Positions 43,822 through 53,945 of a stretch of DNA of 64,000 nucleotides are shown one piece after another; the stretch's first letter is position 1; the number at the start of each line of letters is the position of its first letter. Below the pieces are notes generated by a model. The model searched no databases. It was given only the letters and a program-made list of their open reading frames with translations, and was not told the DNA's origin. Source of the DNA: Bombella apis (GTDB lineage Bacteria > Pseudomonadota > Alphaproteobacteria > Acetobacterales > Acetobacteraceae); NCBI RefSeq assembly GCF_018221685.1, contig NZ_JAGJTM010000004.1:796622-860621 (forward strand), written 5' to 3'. Both the position numbers and the translations under genes were made by a program.

Positions 43822-45128
43822 ACATCGCGGCATATCCCAAACATCATAGCTTCAAACCATCCGGCTTCGATTGGATCGGCAATGTCCCAGAGCATTGGGA
43901 CGTCGAGAAGCTGGGCTCCATGCTGACGGCGGTTTCAGAGAAAAACCGCCCTGATCTGCCACTCCTGTCAATCACGCGCGAACAAGGCGTTATCGAGCGG
44001 GACGTCGATGATCAGGACAGTAACCACAACTTCATTCCGGATGACCTGAGCGACTACAAGGTGCTGCGCGAGGGACAATTTGGCATGAACAAAATGAAGG
44101 CGTGGCAGGGTTCCTATGGCGTCTCGGCGTACACTGGGATCGTCAGTCCGGCGTACTTTATCTTTGACTTCGCCCGCGAAGTTGACCCGCACTTCTTCAA
44201 TATCGCCATTCGCAGCAAGCTGTACGTTTCCTACTTCGGTTCGGCCTCGGATGGCGTCCGAGTTGGCCAATGGGACTTAAACCAATCGCGAATGCGGCAG
44301 ATTCCCATACTGCTCCCCCCACTCCCTGAACAGCGCGCCATCGCGGCGTTTCTGGATGGGAAATGCGCGACGATTGACGAGGCGGTGCGGATCAAGGAGG
44401 AGCAAATCAGGCTCTTGGCCGAGCGCAGGCAGATCCTGATCCAAGAAGCCGTCACCCGCGGCCTGAACCCCAACGCCTCCATGAAGGATAGCGGCATCGA
44501 CTGGATCGGCCAGATCCCCGCGCATTGGGAGAAGTCGAAACTGAAGTATGTCCTCGACACATGGACAGGCTATGCGTTCTCAAGCGCTGCTTTCTGCCAA
44601 GACGGCATACCCATTCTTAGAATTGGCGATTTGATTGCTTGGGGAAACGTTTCCACCGAAAAGGCTGTTTGCTTGCCTGAAAAATTCGCAAGATTCGACG
44701 AGCAGTTTGGCGTCCGAAAAGGTGATATCCTCATGGCGATGACTGGCGGAACAATCGGCAAGGTATCCATTTACGATTCAGACCAGCCGGCTCTATTGAA
44801 CCAACGTGTCTGCGCATTTCGACCCAAAGGGGTCTTCCCCCTCCCGCTCGCATTGTACTGGATGCAAACGAAGCTATGGGACCAGCACATCTTGTTGAAT
44901 TCCGAGGGAGGCGCACAACCGAATATTTCGGATAAAGCCACCATCGAAATGCCCATCGTATTACCTCCTTCCGCAGAGGAGCGCTTGGAAATCATTTCTT
45001 TCCTTTCATCATCCTTGGGACGGATCGGCGATGCTATTTCACTCAAAAAATCCCAAATCGCCGCATTGCGAGAATACAAGGCAAGCTTGATCAACGCGGC
45101 GGTGACTGGTAAGATCAAGGTATTGTAA
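43818..45128 (+). CDS. hsdS: Type I restriction-modification specificity subunit HsdS
   Basis: A 436-residue protein with two target recognition domains. Each begins with a matching phrase: SGFDWIGNVPEHWDVEKLGS (residue ~15) and SGIDWIGQIPAHWEKSKLKY (~225). Conserved helical spacers follow each: LPPLPEQRAIAAFLD and LPPSAEERLEIISFLS with long coiled helices. It decides the DNA sequence recognised. Target cannot be deduced. Confidence 0.9.
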   Translation: MNIAAYPKHHSFKPSGFDWIGNVPEHWDVEKLGSMLTAVSEKNRPDLPLLSITREQGVIERDVDDQDSNHNFIPDDLSDYKVLREGQFGMNKMKAWQGSYGVSAYTGIVSPAYFIFDFAREVDPHFFNIAIRSKLYVSYFGSASDGVRVGQWDLNQSRMRQIPILLPPLPEQRAIAAFLDGKCATIDEAVRIKEEQIRLLAERRQILIQEAVTRGLNPNASMKDSGIDWIGQIPAHWEKSKLKYVLDTWTGYAFSSAAFCQDGIPILRIGDLIAWGNVSTEKAVCLPEKFARFDEQFGVRKGDILMAMTGGTIGKVSIYDSDQPALLNQRVCAFRPKGVFPLPLALYWMQTKLWDQHILLNSEGGAQPNISDKATIEMPIVLPPSAEERLEIISFLSSSLGRIGDAISLKKSQIAALREYKASLINAAVTGKIKVL

Positions 45129-45179
45129 ACGCCCGGCCCCTCGACGGGGCGGGGTAGAAACTTATTTGAAAGCAACGTC

Positions 45180-48100
45180 ATGAATATCGCGGTCAGCAAC
45201 ACCAAGGAAATCGCCCTCGAACAGGCCATCGAGAGGCAGCTTTGCGGTGCGAGCTCCGAAGAGCTGGCCGCCGGGGCCATCGCCTCTGGCCCTTTCCGCA
45301 TCGGCCAGCCCTCTGATTTTGACGCGACCCTCGCGCTCGACCGCGCGAAGTTTTGGGAGTTCCTCGAAGCCACTCAATCCAAAGACCTCGACAAGCTCAA
45401 GCAGCACAACCCCGCCGACTGGCGGGCCAAGATCACCGGCCAGCTCGACAAGCTGATAAAATCCAAGGGCCTGCTGCACGTCCTGAAAAAGGGCCTACCC
45501 GTCGACGACGCGCATTTCCACCTGATGTATCCCGCTCCGCTGGCCAGTTCAGCGCAAAAAGTCCACGACAACTTCGCCGCCAATATCTGGAGCGTGACGC
45601 GGCAGGTCCATCACAGCACCGCCAACCCGAATGAATCGGTGGACATGGTGTTGTTCCTTAACGGTCTGCCGCTGGTGACGCTGGAGCTGAAGAACGCCTG
45701 GACCCACCAGACCGCCCGCTACCATGGCCAGAAGCAGTACCGTGAGCGTGATGCAAACCAGACCCTGCTACGCTTTGGCCGCGTGCTGGTCCACATGACC
45801 GCCGACACCGACGAGGTGTGGATGGCAACGAAGCTGGAGGGCGCCTCGACCTTCTTCCTGCCGTTCAACAAGGGGCACAATGGGGGCGCGGGCAACCCGC
45901 CGAACCCGAATGGCCACAAGACGGCCTACCTGTGGGAAGAGGTTCTGCAACCGCAGAGCCTTGCCGGGATCATCCAGCATTTCGTCCTGCTGGAGGGCAA
46001 GAAGACCGACCCGCTGGCGAAGAAGACGCTGATCTTCCCGCGATATCACCAGCTGAATGTGGTCCGAAAGCTGCTGTCCCATGCCGCTCAGACGGGCGTA
46101 GGGCATAAATACCTGATCCAGCACTCTGCCGGCTCGGGAAAATCCCACAGCATCACCTGGGCCGCCTACCAGCTGATTGAGACCTATCCGGCGACGCTAG
46201 ATCTGCCCGGCGCCAAGGCGCTGGACGCCCCGCTGTTCGACAGCGTGATCGTCGTGACCGACCGCCGCCTGCTAGACAAGCAGCTGCGCGACAACATCAA
46301 GGATTTCTCCGAGGTCAAGAATATTGTGGCCCCGGCGCTGAAGTCCTCGGACCTGAAGACAGCGTTGGAGAACGGCAAGAAGATCATTATCACGACCATC
46401 CAGAAGTTCCCCTTCATCATCGACGGCATAGAGGATTTGGGCAACAAGCGTTTCGCAGTGATCATCGACGAGGCGCACAGCGGCCAGAGCGGCATCGCCA
46501 GTGACAAGATGAATCAGGCAATGGGCGGCGACCCAGATGAAGATAACGCGCAGGACAAGATTGTGGCGGCCATGCAGGCCCGCAAGATGCGCGGCAATGC
46601 GTCCTACTTTGCCTTTACCGCGACGCCGAAGCCGATCACTCTGGAAAAGTTCGGTGAGCAGCAGCCGGACGGCCGCTTCCGCCCGTTCCACCTGTACAGC
46701 ATGAAGCAGGCGATCGAGGAGGGCTTCATCCTCGACGTGTTGGCGAATTACACGACCTACAAGGGCTATTACGAGATTCAGAAGTCCATTGAGGATAATC
46801 CCCTGTTCGACACATCCAAGGCGCAGAAGAAGCTGCGCGCCTATGTCGAGCGGAGCCAGCAGACGATCAACACCAAGGCCGAGATCATGGTCGAGAATTT
46901 CATCGACAAGGTTGTCAACCCCAAGAAATTGCGCGGCAAAGGCAAAGGGATGATCGTAACCCAAAATATCGAGGTGGCGATCCGCTACTACAAGGCCGTA
47001 CAGGCAGAGCTTGCCAAGCGCGGTTACCCGTTCAAGGCGCTAATTGCCTTCTCGGGCGAGAAGGAAGTCGATGGGGTCAATTACACCGAGAGCGAGATGA
47101 ATGGCGTACCTGAGGACAAGACCCGCAGCGAGTTTGACAAGGATGAATTCCGCCTGCTGATCGTCGCAAATAAGTATCTCACCGGTTTCAACCAGCCGAA
47201 GCTCTGTGCGATGTACGTTGACAAAAAGCTGCAGTCGGTTCTGGCAGTCCAGGCCCTGTCCCGTTTGAACCGGTCCTCCCCCAAGCTAGGCAAACGGACG
47301 GAGGATCTGTTTGTTCTCGACTTTTTCAACTCGATCGAGGACATCAAGGCTGCCTTCGACCCGTTCTTCACGGTGACGACCTTATCTGAGGCGACGGACG
47401 TGAACGTCTTACACGAGCTGAAAGCAGCTTTGGATAATGTCGGCGTCTACGAATGGTCAGAGGTGGAGGAATTCTGCAAAAGGTTCTTTGACGGCGAAGA
47501 TTCCGAGAAACTCAGCCCCCCGATTGACGTGGCTGCCGAACGTTTCAACACCGGCCTGGAACTGGAAGACCCGGAGAAGATCGACTTCAAGATCAAAGCG
47601 AAGCAGTTCGTGAAGATCTACGGCCAGATGGCTGCAATCGTGCCGTTCGAAGTGGAGGCTTGGGAGAAGCTCTTCTGGTTCCTGAAGTTCCTGGTCCCGA
47701 AGCTAAGCATCAAGGACCCGAATCAGGATGCGTTGGATGATCTTCTCGAGGCCGTTGACCTTTCGTCATATGGGCTAGAGCGGACAAAACTAAACCAGAC
47801 CATCGGCTTGGACTCTTCAGAAGCAGAGCTAGATCCACAGAACCCCACCCCCCGCGGCTATCGCGAAGGAGAGGTGCAGGAAGACCCGTTGGAAGAGATC
47901 ATTCGCAGCTTCAACGAACGTTGGTTCCAAGGCTGGAGCGCCACCCCGGAAGAACAACGGATCAAGTTTCTGAACATAGTTGAAAGTGTTCAGGCACATC
48001 CCGATTTCGAGAAGAAATTTGATGAAAATTCTGATCCCTACAGCCGTAACTTGGCATTTGAAAAAATTATGAAAGAAGTCATGCTAAAACGCCGGAAAGA

Positions 48101-48197
48101 GGAGTTGGAACTCTACACGCTTCACAATCAGGACGAGGCGTTCAGATCTGCACTATACCTAAGCGTCAAGGAGGCGCTGACAAAGAGCCTGCGCTGA
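45180..48197 (+). CDS. hsdR: Type I restriction endonuclease subunit HsdR
   Basis: A 1005-residue protein. The N-terminal nuclease has Asp155 in ESVDMVLFLNGLP and Glu169-x-Lys171 in VTLELKNAW (PD-ExK). The SF2 motor follows: HSAGSGKSHS at 315-324, DEAH at 430-433, FAFTATPKP. The C-terminal ~150 residues probably bind HsdM. It starts 51 bp after hsdS. All key residues are present, so the system is probably active. Confidence 0.9.
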   Translation: MNIAVSNTKEIALEQAIERQLCGASSEELAAGAIASGPFRIGQPSDFDATLALDRAKFWEFLEATQSKDLDKLKQHNPADWRAKITGQLDKLIKSKGLLHVLKKGLPVDDAHFHLMYPAPLASSAQKVHDNFAANIWSVTRQVHHSTANPNESVDMVLFLNGLPLVTLELKNAWTHQTARYHGQKQYRERDANQTLLRFGRVLVHMTADTDEVWMATKLEGASTFFLPFNKGHNGGAGNPPNPNGHKTAYLWEEVLQPQSLAGIIQHFVLLEGKKTDPLAKKTLIFPRYHQLNVVRKLLSHAAQTGVGHKYLIQHSAGSGKSHSITWAAYQLIETYPATLDLPGAKALDAPLFDSVIVVTDRRLLDKQLRDNIKDFSEVKNIVAPALKSSDLKTALENGKKIIITTIQKFPFIIDGIEDLGNKRFAVIIDEAHSGQSGIASDKMNQAMGGDPDEDNAQDKIVAAMQARKMRGNASYFAFTATPKPITLEKFGEQQPDGRFRPFHLYSMKQAIEEGFILDVLANYTTYKGYYEIQKSIEDNPLFDTSKAQKKLRAYVERSQQTINTKAEIMVENFIDKVVNPKKLRGKGKGMIVTQNIEVAIRYYKAVQAELAKRGYPFKALIAFSGEKEVDGVNYTESEMNGVPEDKTRSEFDKDEFRLLIVANKYLTGFNQPKLCAMYVDKKLQSVLAVQALSRLNRSSPKLGKRTEDLFVLDFFNSIEDIKAAFDPFFTVTTLSEATDVNVLHELKAALDNVGVYEWSEVEEFCKRFFDGEDSEKLSPPIDVAAERFNTGLELEDPEKIDFKIKAKQFVKIYGQMAAIVPFEVEAWEKLFWFLKFLVPKLSIKDPNQDALDDLLEAVDLSSYGLERTKLNQTIGLDSSEAELDPQNPTPRGYREGEVQEDPLEEIIRSFNERWFQGWSATPEEQRIKFLNIVESVQAHPDFEKKFDENSDPYSRNLAFEKIMKEVMLKRRKEELELYTLHNQDEAFRSALYLSVKEALTKSLR

Positions 48198-48387
48198 CAA
48201 TGACTGAAGCGTGCCTGCCCAGACTTCGGCGACAATAAATGCGTCTAATGGACTCGAATTGACCTCCTCTACCTATTGTCTCTCGATCATAACCAGGGTC
48301 TGTCAGTTTGATATTGTTGGTCGGCAGGTTGATCGAATGACAAGCACGTCTGGCTCTGTGCCTTTAGGCCACTTGCGGCACAGGCCC

Positions 48388-48418
48388 CGGTCCTTTTAGG
48401 CTCAAAGGACCGCTTTTT
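48388..48418 (+). terminator. Rho-independent terminator after the hsd genes
   Basis: Stem CGGTCCTTT/AAAGGACCG with a 7-base loop and CTTTTT after it, ~190 bp after hsdR. The rest of 48198-48633 shows no convincing gene. Confidence 0.7.
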
Positions 48419-48633
48419 GCCGCCGTGCCTTGGGTCAGGGGCAGAGCTGCGGGACGGTAGCGATCCTGCGTCAGGTTGACGCAGGCCCGGAAGATGAGGA
48501 AGTGACAGACAAGTTCTCCTGGTCAATCTGGCCAGCGTTCCTCCGGGATGGATGAATGGCGGCTCTGGCTTAAATGCTGCTACCGCCATGCCGCTGTGGC
48601 GCAGGTCGGCTTTCCGCCCAAAGTCGTCATGGT

Positions 48634-50265
48634 TTACGCCTTCAAGAAAAGTGTCGGATAGCTCACAGCTTCCACAGTCTGCCTAAGGTTTGCTGTTGTA
48701 ATACCAGAGAGATATGTCGTAGCCCCCTGACTCTTATGGCTGGCTTCATGACCAAGGAGAGCATCAATCCAAAGCTCTCTCAGGTCTCCAGCCTGATTGC
48801 GTAAGCGGGTAGATACAGTGTGCCGGAAACTATGAAAGGTAATGGCGGCAGGCAGGCTTACGGTCGTTTTGAACTTCGAGAAATTCCGGCCAAAGTCTGT
48901 GCCACGCGGGCCGCTTTGGGGTGTTTTCAGTTCAGAAAACAGGAATTTTTCACCGTCTTTCCTGAAGTCCAGAATGCCCCATTCCAGCAAGACACTATGG
49001 ATAGGCACGTTCCGGGTGCCTGCTTCCGTCTTGGGTGTCCACTTGTCTGCAGGGTGAGGGCGGATAAGGAAGCAGGGAATACCGTCAACCTCCTGAATGT
49101 CCTCATTCCGTAGGTTGCAGATTTCTCCCAGCCGCATACCGCTATAGGCAGCAACCAGTGTGATGCCTGCAAAGGTCGCCTGTGAGATGGTGCTGCACGT
49201 CCATGGTGAAGACGAGAGTAGGGCCAGTTCATCATCTGTCCATGCCCTGCGTGGATTGCGTTTGGTCAGGTCAAAGTCCCAGTTGCTCCATGGGTTCTTC
49301 TCTGCAATTTCGCGCCGGAGTAGCTGGTTCCACAGAGCTGAGAGCCACATAAAGTGGTTCTTTACGCTCTTGCCGCTGAGGGTCGGCAGGTCAAACTCCT
49401 GCGCCCGTTCGACCTCAGTATTTAAATCCAAGTCCTGCTTGCCTTTGGCGTAGGAGGTCGGCAAGGAGAAAAGCAGGTCTCTAAACTCCCCAGCCACGCG
49501 CCCGGTAATCTCTTTAATCGGCTTATCGCCGAAAGCCTGTACAAACAGCGCCACGGTGCGGGCGGTTTCTTTCTTGGTGGCCTCACTCTTCTGGCTGTCT
49601 GCCAGCAAGGCAAGCTGAAGGGCTTCTGTCAGGCGCGGAGAGGTTGGGACAACTGGAGACGGTGTAGGAGATGCCAACTGATGGGACGGTGGTACTGCAC
49701 CGGGGGCCTGAGACAAAGCTGGGCCTGTCTGGAACAGTTTGATCAGCGTTGCATGAAGCCGGTCTATCTCTTCGGTCTTGCGGGCAAGACTGGCTTTGTC
49801 CTGCGTCGTGCCCGTGATCATGTCCTTGCGCAGCTTTATCATGCTCTGGTTCACCTGTTCCAAAGCCTGTGAGGAATAGTCGATGAAAGCCTTTGTTCTC
49901 AGCAGGTCTTCATAGCGGCTCATGCTGGCGCGGTAGCGTTCAAGTCTGAGTTGCTCTGCGGCATTGTGTTCGTTGGTCTCTATGACCTCGTTCTGCTTTT
50001 TGATGATGTCTTGATAAAGGGCCAGAAGGTCGTCTTTGGTGATGGGCTTCTTCTGGGCTGGATCAGTCATGAGGCGGGCCGTTCTAAATAGTGCACTGGT
50101 CTGGGCATGGAGGGCCATGGCAGAGAGGCGGGCTTCTGATTTGTTCCCTGTCTTAAGGGAAATCCAGAATTCAGTTTTGCCGAAGAGGGGCCGTAAGGCA
50201 ACGGGGACGGCACGGCGGAAATGGTAATGGGTGCCCACGAGAGCCAGCATTGGGAACTTCTCCAT
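48634..50265 (-). CDS. Tyrosine integrase with DUF6538-like N-terminus (element 2, RM island)
   Basis: A 543-residue protein: MLALVGTHYHFRRAVPVALR start, coiled middle, catalytic blocks AYSGMRLGEICNLRNEDI, HSFRHTVSTRLRNQ and SHKSQGATTYLSG. It is paralogous to the integrase at 37119-38759. A direct repeat at 50345 lies 80 bp upstream of its start. It probably moves the 11.5-kb segment that carries hsdMSR. Confidence 0.85.
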   Translation of the reverse strand: MEKFPMLALVGTHYHFRRAVPVALRPLFGKTEFWISLKTGNKSEARLSAMALHAQTSALFRTARLMTDPAQKKPITKDDLLALYQDIIKKQNEVIETNEHNAAEQLRLERYRASMSRYEDLLRTKAFIDYSSQALEQVNQSMIKLRKDMITGTTQDKASLARKTEEIDRLHATLIKLFQTGPALSQAPGAVPPSHQLASPTPSPVVPTSPRLTEALQLALLADSQKSEATKKETARTVALFVQAFGDKPIKEITGRVAGEFRDLLFSLPTSYAKGKQDLDLNTEVERAQEFDLPTLSGKSVKNHFMWLSALWNQLLRREIAEKNPWSNWDFDLTKRNPRRAWTDDELALLSSSPWTCSTISQATFAGITLVAAYSGMRLGEICNLRNEDIQEVDGIPCFLIRPHPADKWTPKTEAGTRNVPIHSVLLEWGILDFRKDGEKFLFSELKTPQSGPRGTDFGRNFSKFKTTVSLPAAITFHSFRHTVSTRLRNQAGDLRELWIDALLGHEASHKSQGATTYLSGITTANLRQTVEAVSYPTLFLKA

Positions 50266-50344
50266 TTTGGAGAAGGACTATGGAGAAGCGGGTTTACACT
50301 TCACTGCTTTCAGGATTTCTTAATAAAATCAATACGTTAAGGTA

Positions 50345-50366
50345 TGCGAACTGGGGGACTCGAACC
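50345..50366 (-). repeat. Direct repeat / attachment site copy 2
   Basis: TGCGAACTGGGGGACTCGAA and two further bases match 38838-38859 with one mismatch, same orientation. It closes the RM island on the right. Confidence 0.7.
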
Positions 50367-50437
50367 TGCATCAACCCGTAGTGACACTTTTCTAACTTAT
50401 TGAAATGGCGTAGAGAATATAATGAGCTGTCTTCCAA

Positions 50438-50623
50438 TTAGATTTTTCTTTTTAACATTGGTGAAGCATTCTGGGAAGATGTAGGCATGGTTGGACCCGG
50501 TTTTGTGCGAAATGCTTTTTCCCCGTGCATTCCAAGAATATTTACATACCAGTCGAATGATACATCAATGTCATTGACGTTCAGAACAAGATGATCGATC
50601 GCTATAACGGATAAGGCGGACAT
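50438..50623 (-). pseudogene. VOC (glyoxalase-fold) protein N-terminal remnant
   Basis: Only 61 codons. VIAIDHLVLNVNDIDVSFDWYVNILGM is the first beta-alpha unit of a vicinal-oxygen-chelate protein; the sequence after residue ~35 does not fit the family. It has been cut between the island end and the IS at 50651. Confidence 0.6.
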
Positions 50624-50650
50624 AATACGTCTCCATGTTCGTGAGGTGGG

Positions 50651-51601
50651 GGGTTCTAAAAACCTTTGTCTGACTTTTCTTGTGCCTGATTTCAGGCTTT
50701 TGATGTGTTGATTTTCGCTCTGGGTTTTGAGCAGAGCGAGGGGGGCACGCTCTGTATTGCTACGCGCTCGTGTTAATCCGCTCCAGGAGGAGAAAGCGGC
50801 GCATATTATAGACGATATTGGCCAGCCCGACCTTCATGGTGGCCCGCGTTATGCCTACGGTTCGGACAAACAGCCCCGTCTGTGATTTCTGATCGGCAAA
50901 GACATGCTCGACACGCGACTGGATAACGGATTTTCCTGCATTGGATCTCTGGATATGGCATGGCATAGGCTTGAGATGCGGCTTTTTCCTGTGAACCTTC
51001 GAGACAACACCCTGCTTTTCCATGAAGGCTTCATTGGCTTTTGAGCGGTAGGCTGTATCCGCCCAGACATCAGACGCCGTATTGCTGCGATCAAGAAGTC
51101 CCTCACGTAGATCCGCCTTCTCCGCACTGGTATTGCGCTGCTTTGGAGCCGCTACCAGCGTAGCATCCAGGATCTGACCTGACATCGGCAGATAACCGGC
51201 ATTCCGCAGGGTCGTATCAAAGCGGTTGAACAAAACATCAATGGCTTCCGCCTGTGTCAGACGCTCACGAAACAGCCATACCGTTCTGGCATCAGGTACA
51301 CGGTCCGACAGTCCCAGACCTAAAAAGCGCATGAAGGAGAGACGGTCGTTGATCAGCTATTCTGTCCGTTCATCGGACAGATTGTTGAGTGTCTGGATCA
51401 ACAGGATCTTGAACATCAGCACCAGATCAAACGGCGGACACCCGCCTTTGCTCCCGTTTGAATAGGCCAGTGCCCTGTCCAGCTCCGGCGGAACACCTCA
51501 AAATCCACAATCCGAGAAAACGCTTCTCCTCATTCCTCCAACCAGAACCGGGAAAATGGAATCACAGCGTAGGCCTCAATACCAAGAGGTTTTTAGAACC
51601 C
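50651..51601 (-). mobile_element. IS5-type insertion sequence with internal deletion
   Basis: Terminal inverted repeats GGGTTCTAAAAACCT (50651-50665) and its complement at 51587-51601. Length 951 bp. It lies immediately upstream of the truncated VOC frame. Confidence 0.7.
50760..51490 (-). pseudogene. IS5-family transposase, interrupted and internally deleted
   Basis: The N-terminal part (DRALAYSNGSKGGCPPFDLV, KILLIQTLNNLSDERTE) is followed by an in-frame TAG, then MRFLGLGLSDRVPDARTVWL. Around 51110, ...RNTSAEKADLREG joins LLDRSNTASDVWADTAYRSK, leaving out about 80 residues normally found between them, including the middle catalytic region. The ending RVEHVFADQKSQTGLFVRTV is intact. Confidence 0.8.
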
Positions 51602-51984
51602 TCCATGCACATGATCGGCCCTGTTTTCTCGTACACTCGGCACAGCCAGGTCCGCATTACGTGACTTTGCTGATTTCTCTGTTCAAGCTTAATCATAATG
51701 CCTTGGTGAGGGCGCGTCATCCTGCGTAGCAATGACACGTTATCGGCCTGCGGGATCAGTACTGCTGCTGAATTGTAGCGGCCCATCAGCTTTAGTCTGG
51801 TGAGTTCTCAATTGGTTTGCAAGTTTGTTTTTTATTGTCTTAGGTTCGTCCAAAAGCTTGACCCAGAAGCGACCCAGATTTATAAGCTTTTTCATCCTTT
51901 TAACCATGGTGTGTTTGTCTTCGGGATTAGCTGTAACACTAGAGAAACTTGGGTTTTTTGAAGATAAAGAAGCGTGTGGGATCG
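51602..51984. other. Non-coding interval between IS and attachment site
   Basis: No convincing gene. Several short open frames exist on both strands without ribosome sites or recognisable sequence. Confidence 0.4.
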
Positions 51985-52048
51985 GCCTTCACACGGCAGG
52001 GGTCGCAGGTTCAATCCCTGTCGCATCCACCACGGATTTCCCTGAAAA
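51985..52048 (+). repeat. Attachment-site copy: 3' half of a tRNA-Val(CAC)-like gene
   Basis: Matches 31112-31175 with about four mismatches and the same orientation, including CCACCA and the GGATTTCCC flank. Again no 5' half is present. It marks the right end of the mobile DNA and the start of the host segment. Confidence 0.75.
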
Positions 52049-52150
52049 TGTTGCTTTGCTGTGAGCGACGAAGTGTTCTTCGCTGCAGGTGGAAGAGCTG
52101 CCGGTTGGAAGTCGAATGCTGAACGAGCGGAAAGCAGCCGTCCCTCAGGA

Positions 52151-52186
52151 GGTCTCTATCCTGCCACGAGGCCGGGGATAGAGACC
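52151..52186. terminator. Strong hairpin downstream of the SDR gene
   Basis: Stem GGTCTCTATCC/GGATAGAGACC, 11 perfect pairs with a 14-base loop, 18 bp after the SDR stop. No clear U-run. Confidence 0.5.
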
Positions 52187-52203
52187 GGGCCATCATGGGG
52201 TTG

Positions 52204-52977
52204 TCAGTCCCATTCCTTGTCCTGCATTTTCCGGATTTCAGGGATGATCTCCTTGGGGGAAACGTTCCGGGCCTTGGAGTGGTCATCCAGTATCACGTCC
52301 ACCATCTCGGAGATGTCCCTGTCGGGGTCAATCTGAGGCTTGGTGAATTCAAGGTCTTCGTGAGAAACGAGGCTTTCTTCCGGGCAGTACCAGTTCTTGT
52401 GCGCTTCGACCATCCGGTCATTGAAGCCAGTCTCGTAAGGCCCAGGGTTGATGCAGGCTACGGAGACACCGAGGTCTTTCAGTTCATTGCGAAGGCTGCG
52501 GGCTGAGGTTTCCAGAGCATGTTTGGAGGCACAGTAGGCACCCGTGAAGGGGCCTGTGATGACGCCAGCAATGGAGCTGATGAAGACGATCCGCCCTCGT
52601 TTCCTCTCTGCGAAGCGACGGATGAAGGGGTGTGAGACCTCCATTGTTGCAAAATAGTTGACCTCGAACTGACGGCGCAGGACAGGCATCGGCATGTCGG
52701 CCAAGGCACCGCCCTCACCGATGCCGGCATTGTTGACGAGAATGTCAACGTCGTGCCGGGCCAGATAGGCACGGTCAACGGGGTCCGTAATGTCAGCCTT
52801 GATGACGGAAACGGTCACTCCCGCTTCCTTGGCGGCTTCTTCCAGGCAGTTCATCTGGCTGTGCAGATGAACTGCCCCGATGACACGATGGCCGCGCTTT
52901 GCCAGTTCGATGCTGAAACGCAGGCCGAGCCCACTGCCCGCACCTGTGACCAGAATTTTTCGCGCTTCATTTGTCAT
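52204..52977 (-). CDS. Short-chain dehydrogenase/reductase (SDR)
   Basis: A 257-residue protein from ATG 52977. TGAGSGLG (residues ~9-16) binds the nucleotide, NNAG follows, VFISSIAGV holds the catalytic Ser and YCASK the Tyr-x3-Lys. This is a classical SDR; NADP or NAD use and substrate are not predictable. It overlaps a broken frame upstream on the same strand by 11 bases. Confidence 0.85.
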   Translation of the reverse strand: MTNEARKILVTGAGSGLGLRFSIELAKRGHRVIGAVHLHSQMNCLEEAAKEAGVTVSVIKADITDPVDRAYLARHDVDILVNNAGIGEGGALADMPMPVLRRQFEVNYFATMEVSHPFIRRFAERKRGRIVFISSIAGVITGPFTGAYCASKHALETSARSLRNELKDLGVSVACINPGPYETGFNDRMVEAHKNWYCPEESLVSHEDLEFTKPQIDPDRDISEMVDVILDDHSKARNVSPKEIIPEIRKMQDKEWD

Positions 52978-53400
52978 TTCTGGATGATCCTTTTGTTGAA
53001 TCGGAGCTGACATCAGCCAGCCCTGAGACGAGATCCTTGACAAAGACTTTGTCTTTATCAGGACGGTTGGTTGACAGCCCTATGAAAAGGGAAGGGGGGC
53101 TGCTACTGCCCGGTTGGTAGATGTCACCACCGGGAAGGAAGCAGTAGGGGGCGTCCAGAAGCGAGACATGACCAAAATTGGAGAGACCAGCAATAACGCT
53201 GTCACTGGGCATCCGGAATACATAGCTGGTTATGCCTTGCGGCCGCTGAGACTGAGGCTGACGGGTAGGATGTCGCCGCAGGTCAGGAACAGGAGACGCT
53301 GCCCGACAGAGTCAAGAATCTCCAGACATGAGGAGGCTTGGTGTTCTTTGAGGAGGTTTTCGAGAAACCCCCATAGATATGAGATCATCTGCCCGTTCAT
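52967..53400 (-). pseudogene. Possible frameshifted hypothetical gene upstream of SDR
   Basis: Two protein-like segments in different frames: from ATG 53400, MNGQMISYLWGFLENLLKEH...LFLTCGDILPVSLSLSGRKA, stopping near 53230; and ITSYVFRMPSDSVIAGLSNF...GHVSLLDAPYCFLPGGDIYQ through to 52967. Together ~140 residues. Family not recognised. A sequencing or real frameshift near 53235 would explain both. Confidence 0.4.
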
Positions 53401-53945
53401 GAGGTAATGCTTTCTCTTTATGATTATGAGGTGGTGTGTGCGCCTTTTTCACGCCTGAAGACCTTTGCGAAGGCAGAGTGACAAACTAGGCTCCATCTTA
53501 CCGTAGGATTGAAAATATAATTTTTAGTTATCTTCTGGAATGTTGAACTATTTTTCATGTCATGTGTCTTGATGCGTTTGTTATGCTCGTACATTGAGGG
53601 GAGGGGCTTCGCTGGGTATGTCGGATGGGTTTCCCGTTTGTTCAGAGAATGATCGATTGGGGAATGATGCTGGCCCAGTCAGCGGGAGTATCTTCACGCC
53701 ATCTAAGAAGCGCATTTTCAGTACGCAATATGCGCTCTCATCTGGGTCTTCTCCTGTCAGGCAGAAGCTTAGAAACAGGCCACGGGCAGAGTCTGTCAGG
53801 TTTTCATCAAATCCTCTGGGGGGGGGGATAGATCACCTTGATGCCGAAAGAGAGTTCCTGTGAAGGTTTACCATCTAGGGCTGCCATCTTCCTGCGGGTG
53901 AGAATTCCATCAGGCAAAGAGCGGCCTCGCAGGCAATATTCGGGC
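53401..53945. other. Interval without a confident gene, poly-G tract
   Basis: Contains a run of about ten G at 53819-53828. A protein-like minus-strand segment (GFDENLTDSARGLFLSFCLT, ~53600-53820) lacks a start and may be the remains of a gene broken at the poly-G. Confidence 0.35.

Noticed and set aside
48287..48589. Minus-strand frame of 100 codons after hsdR
   Set aside because: Runs through a clear terminator hairpin, lacks a good start signal and is rich in Pro, Ser and Arg.
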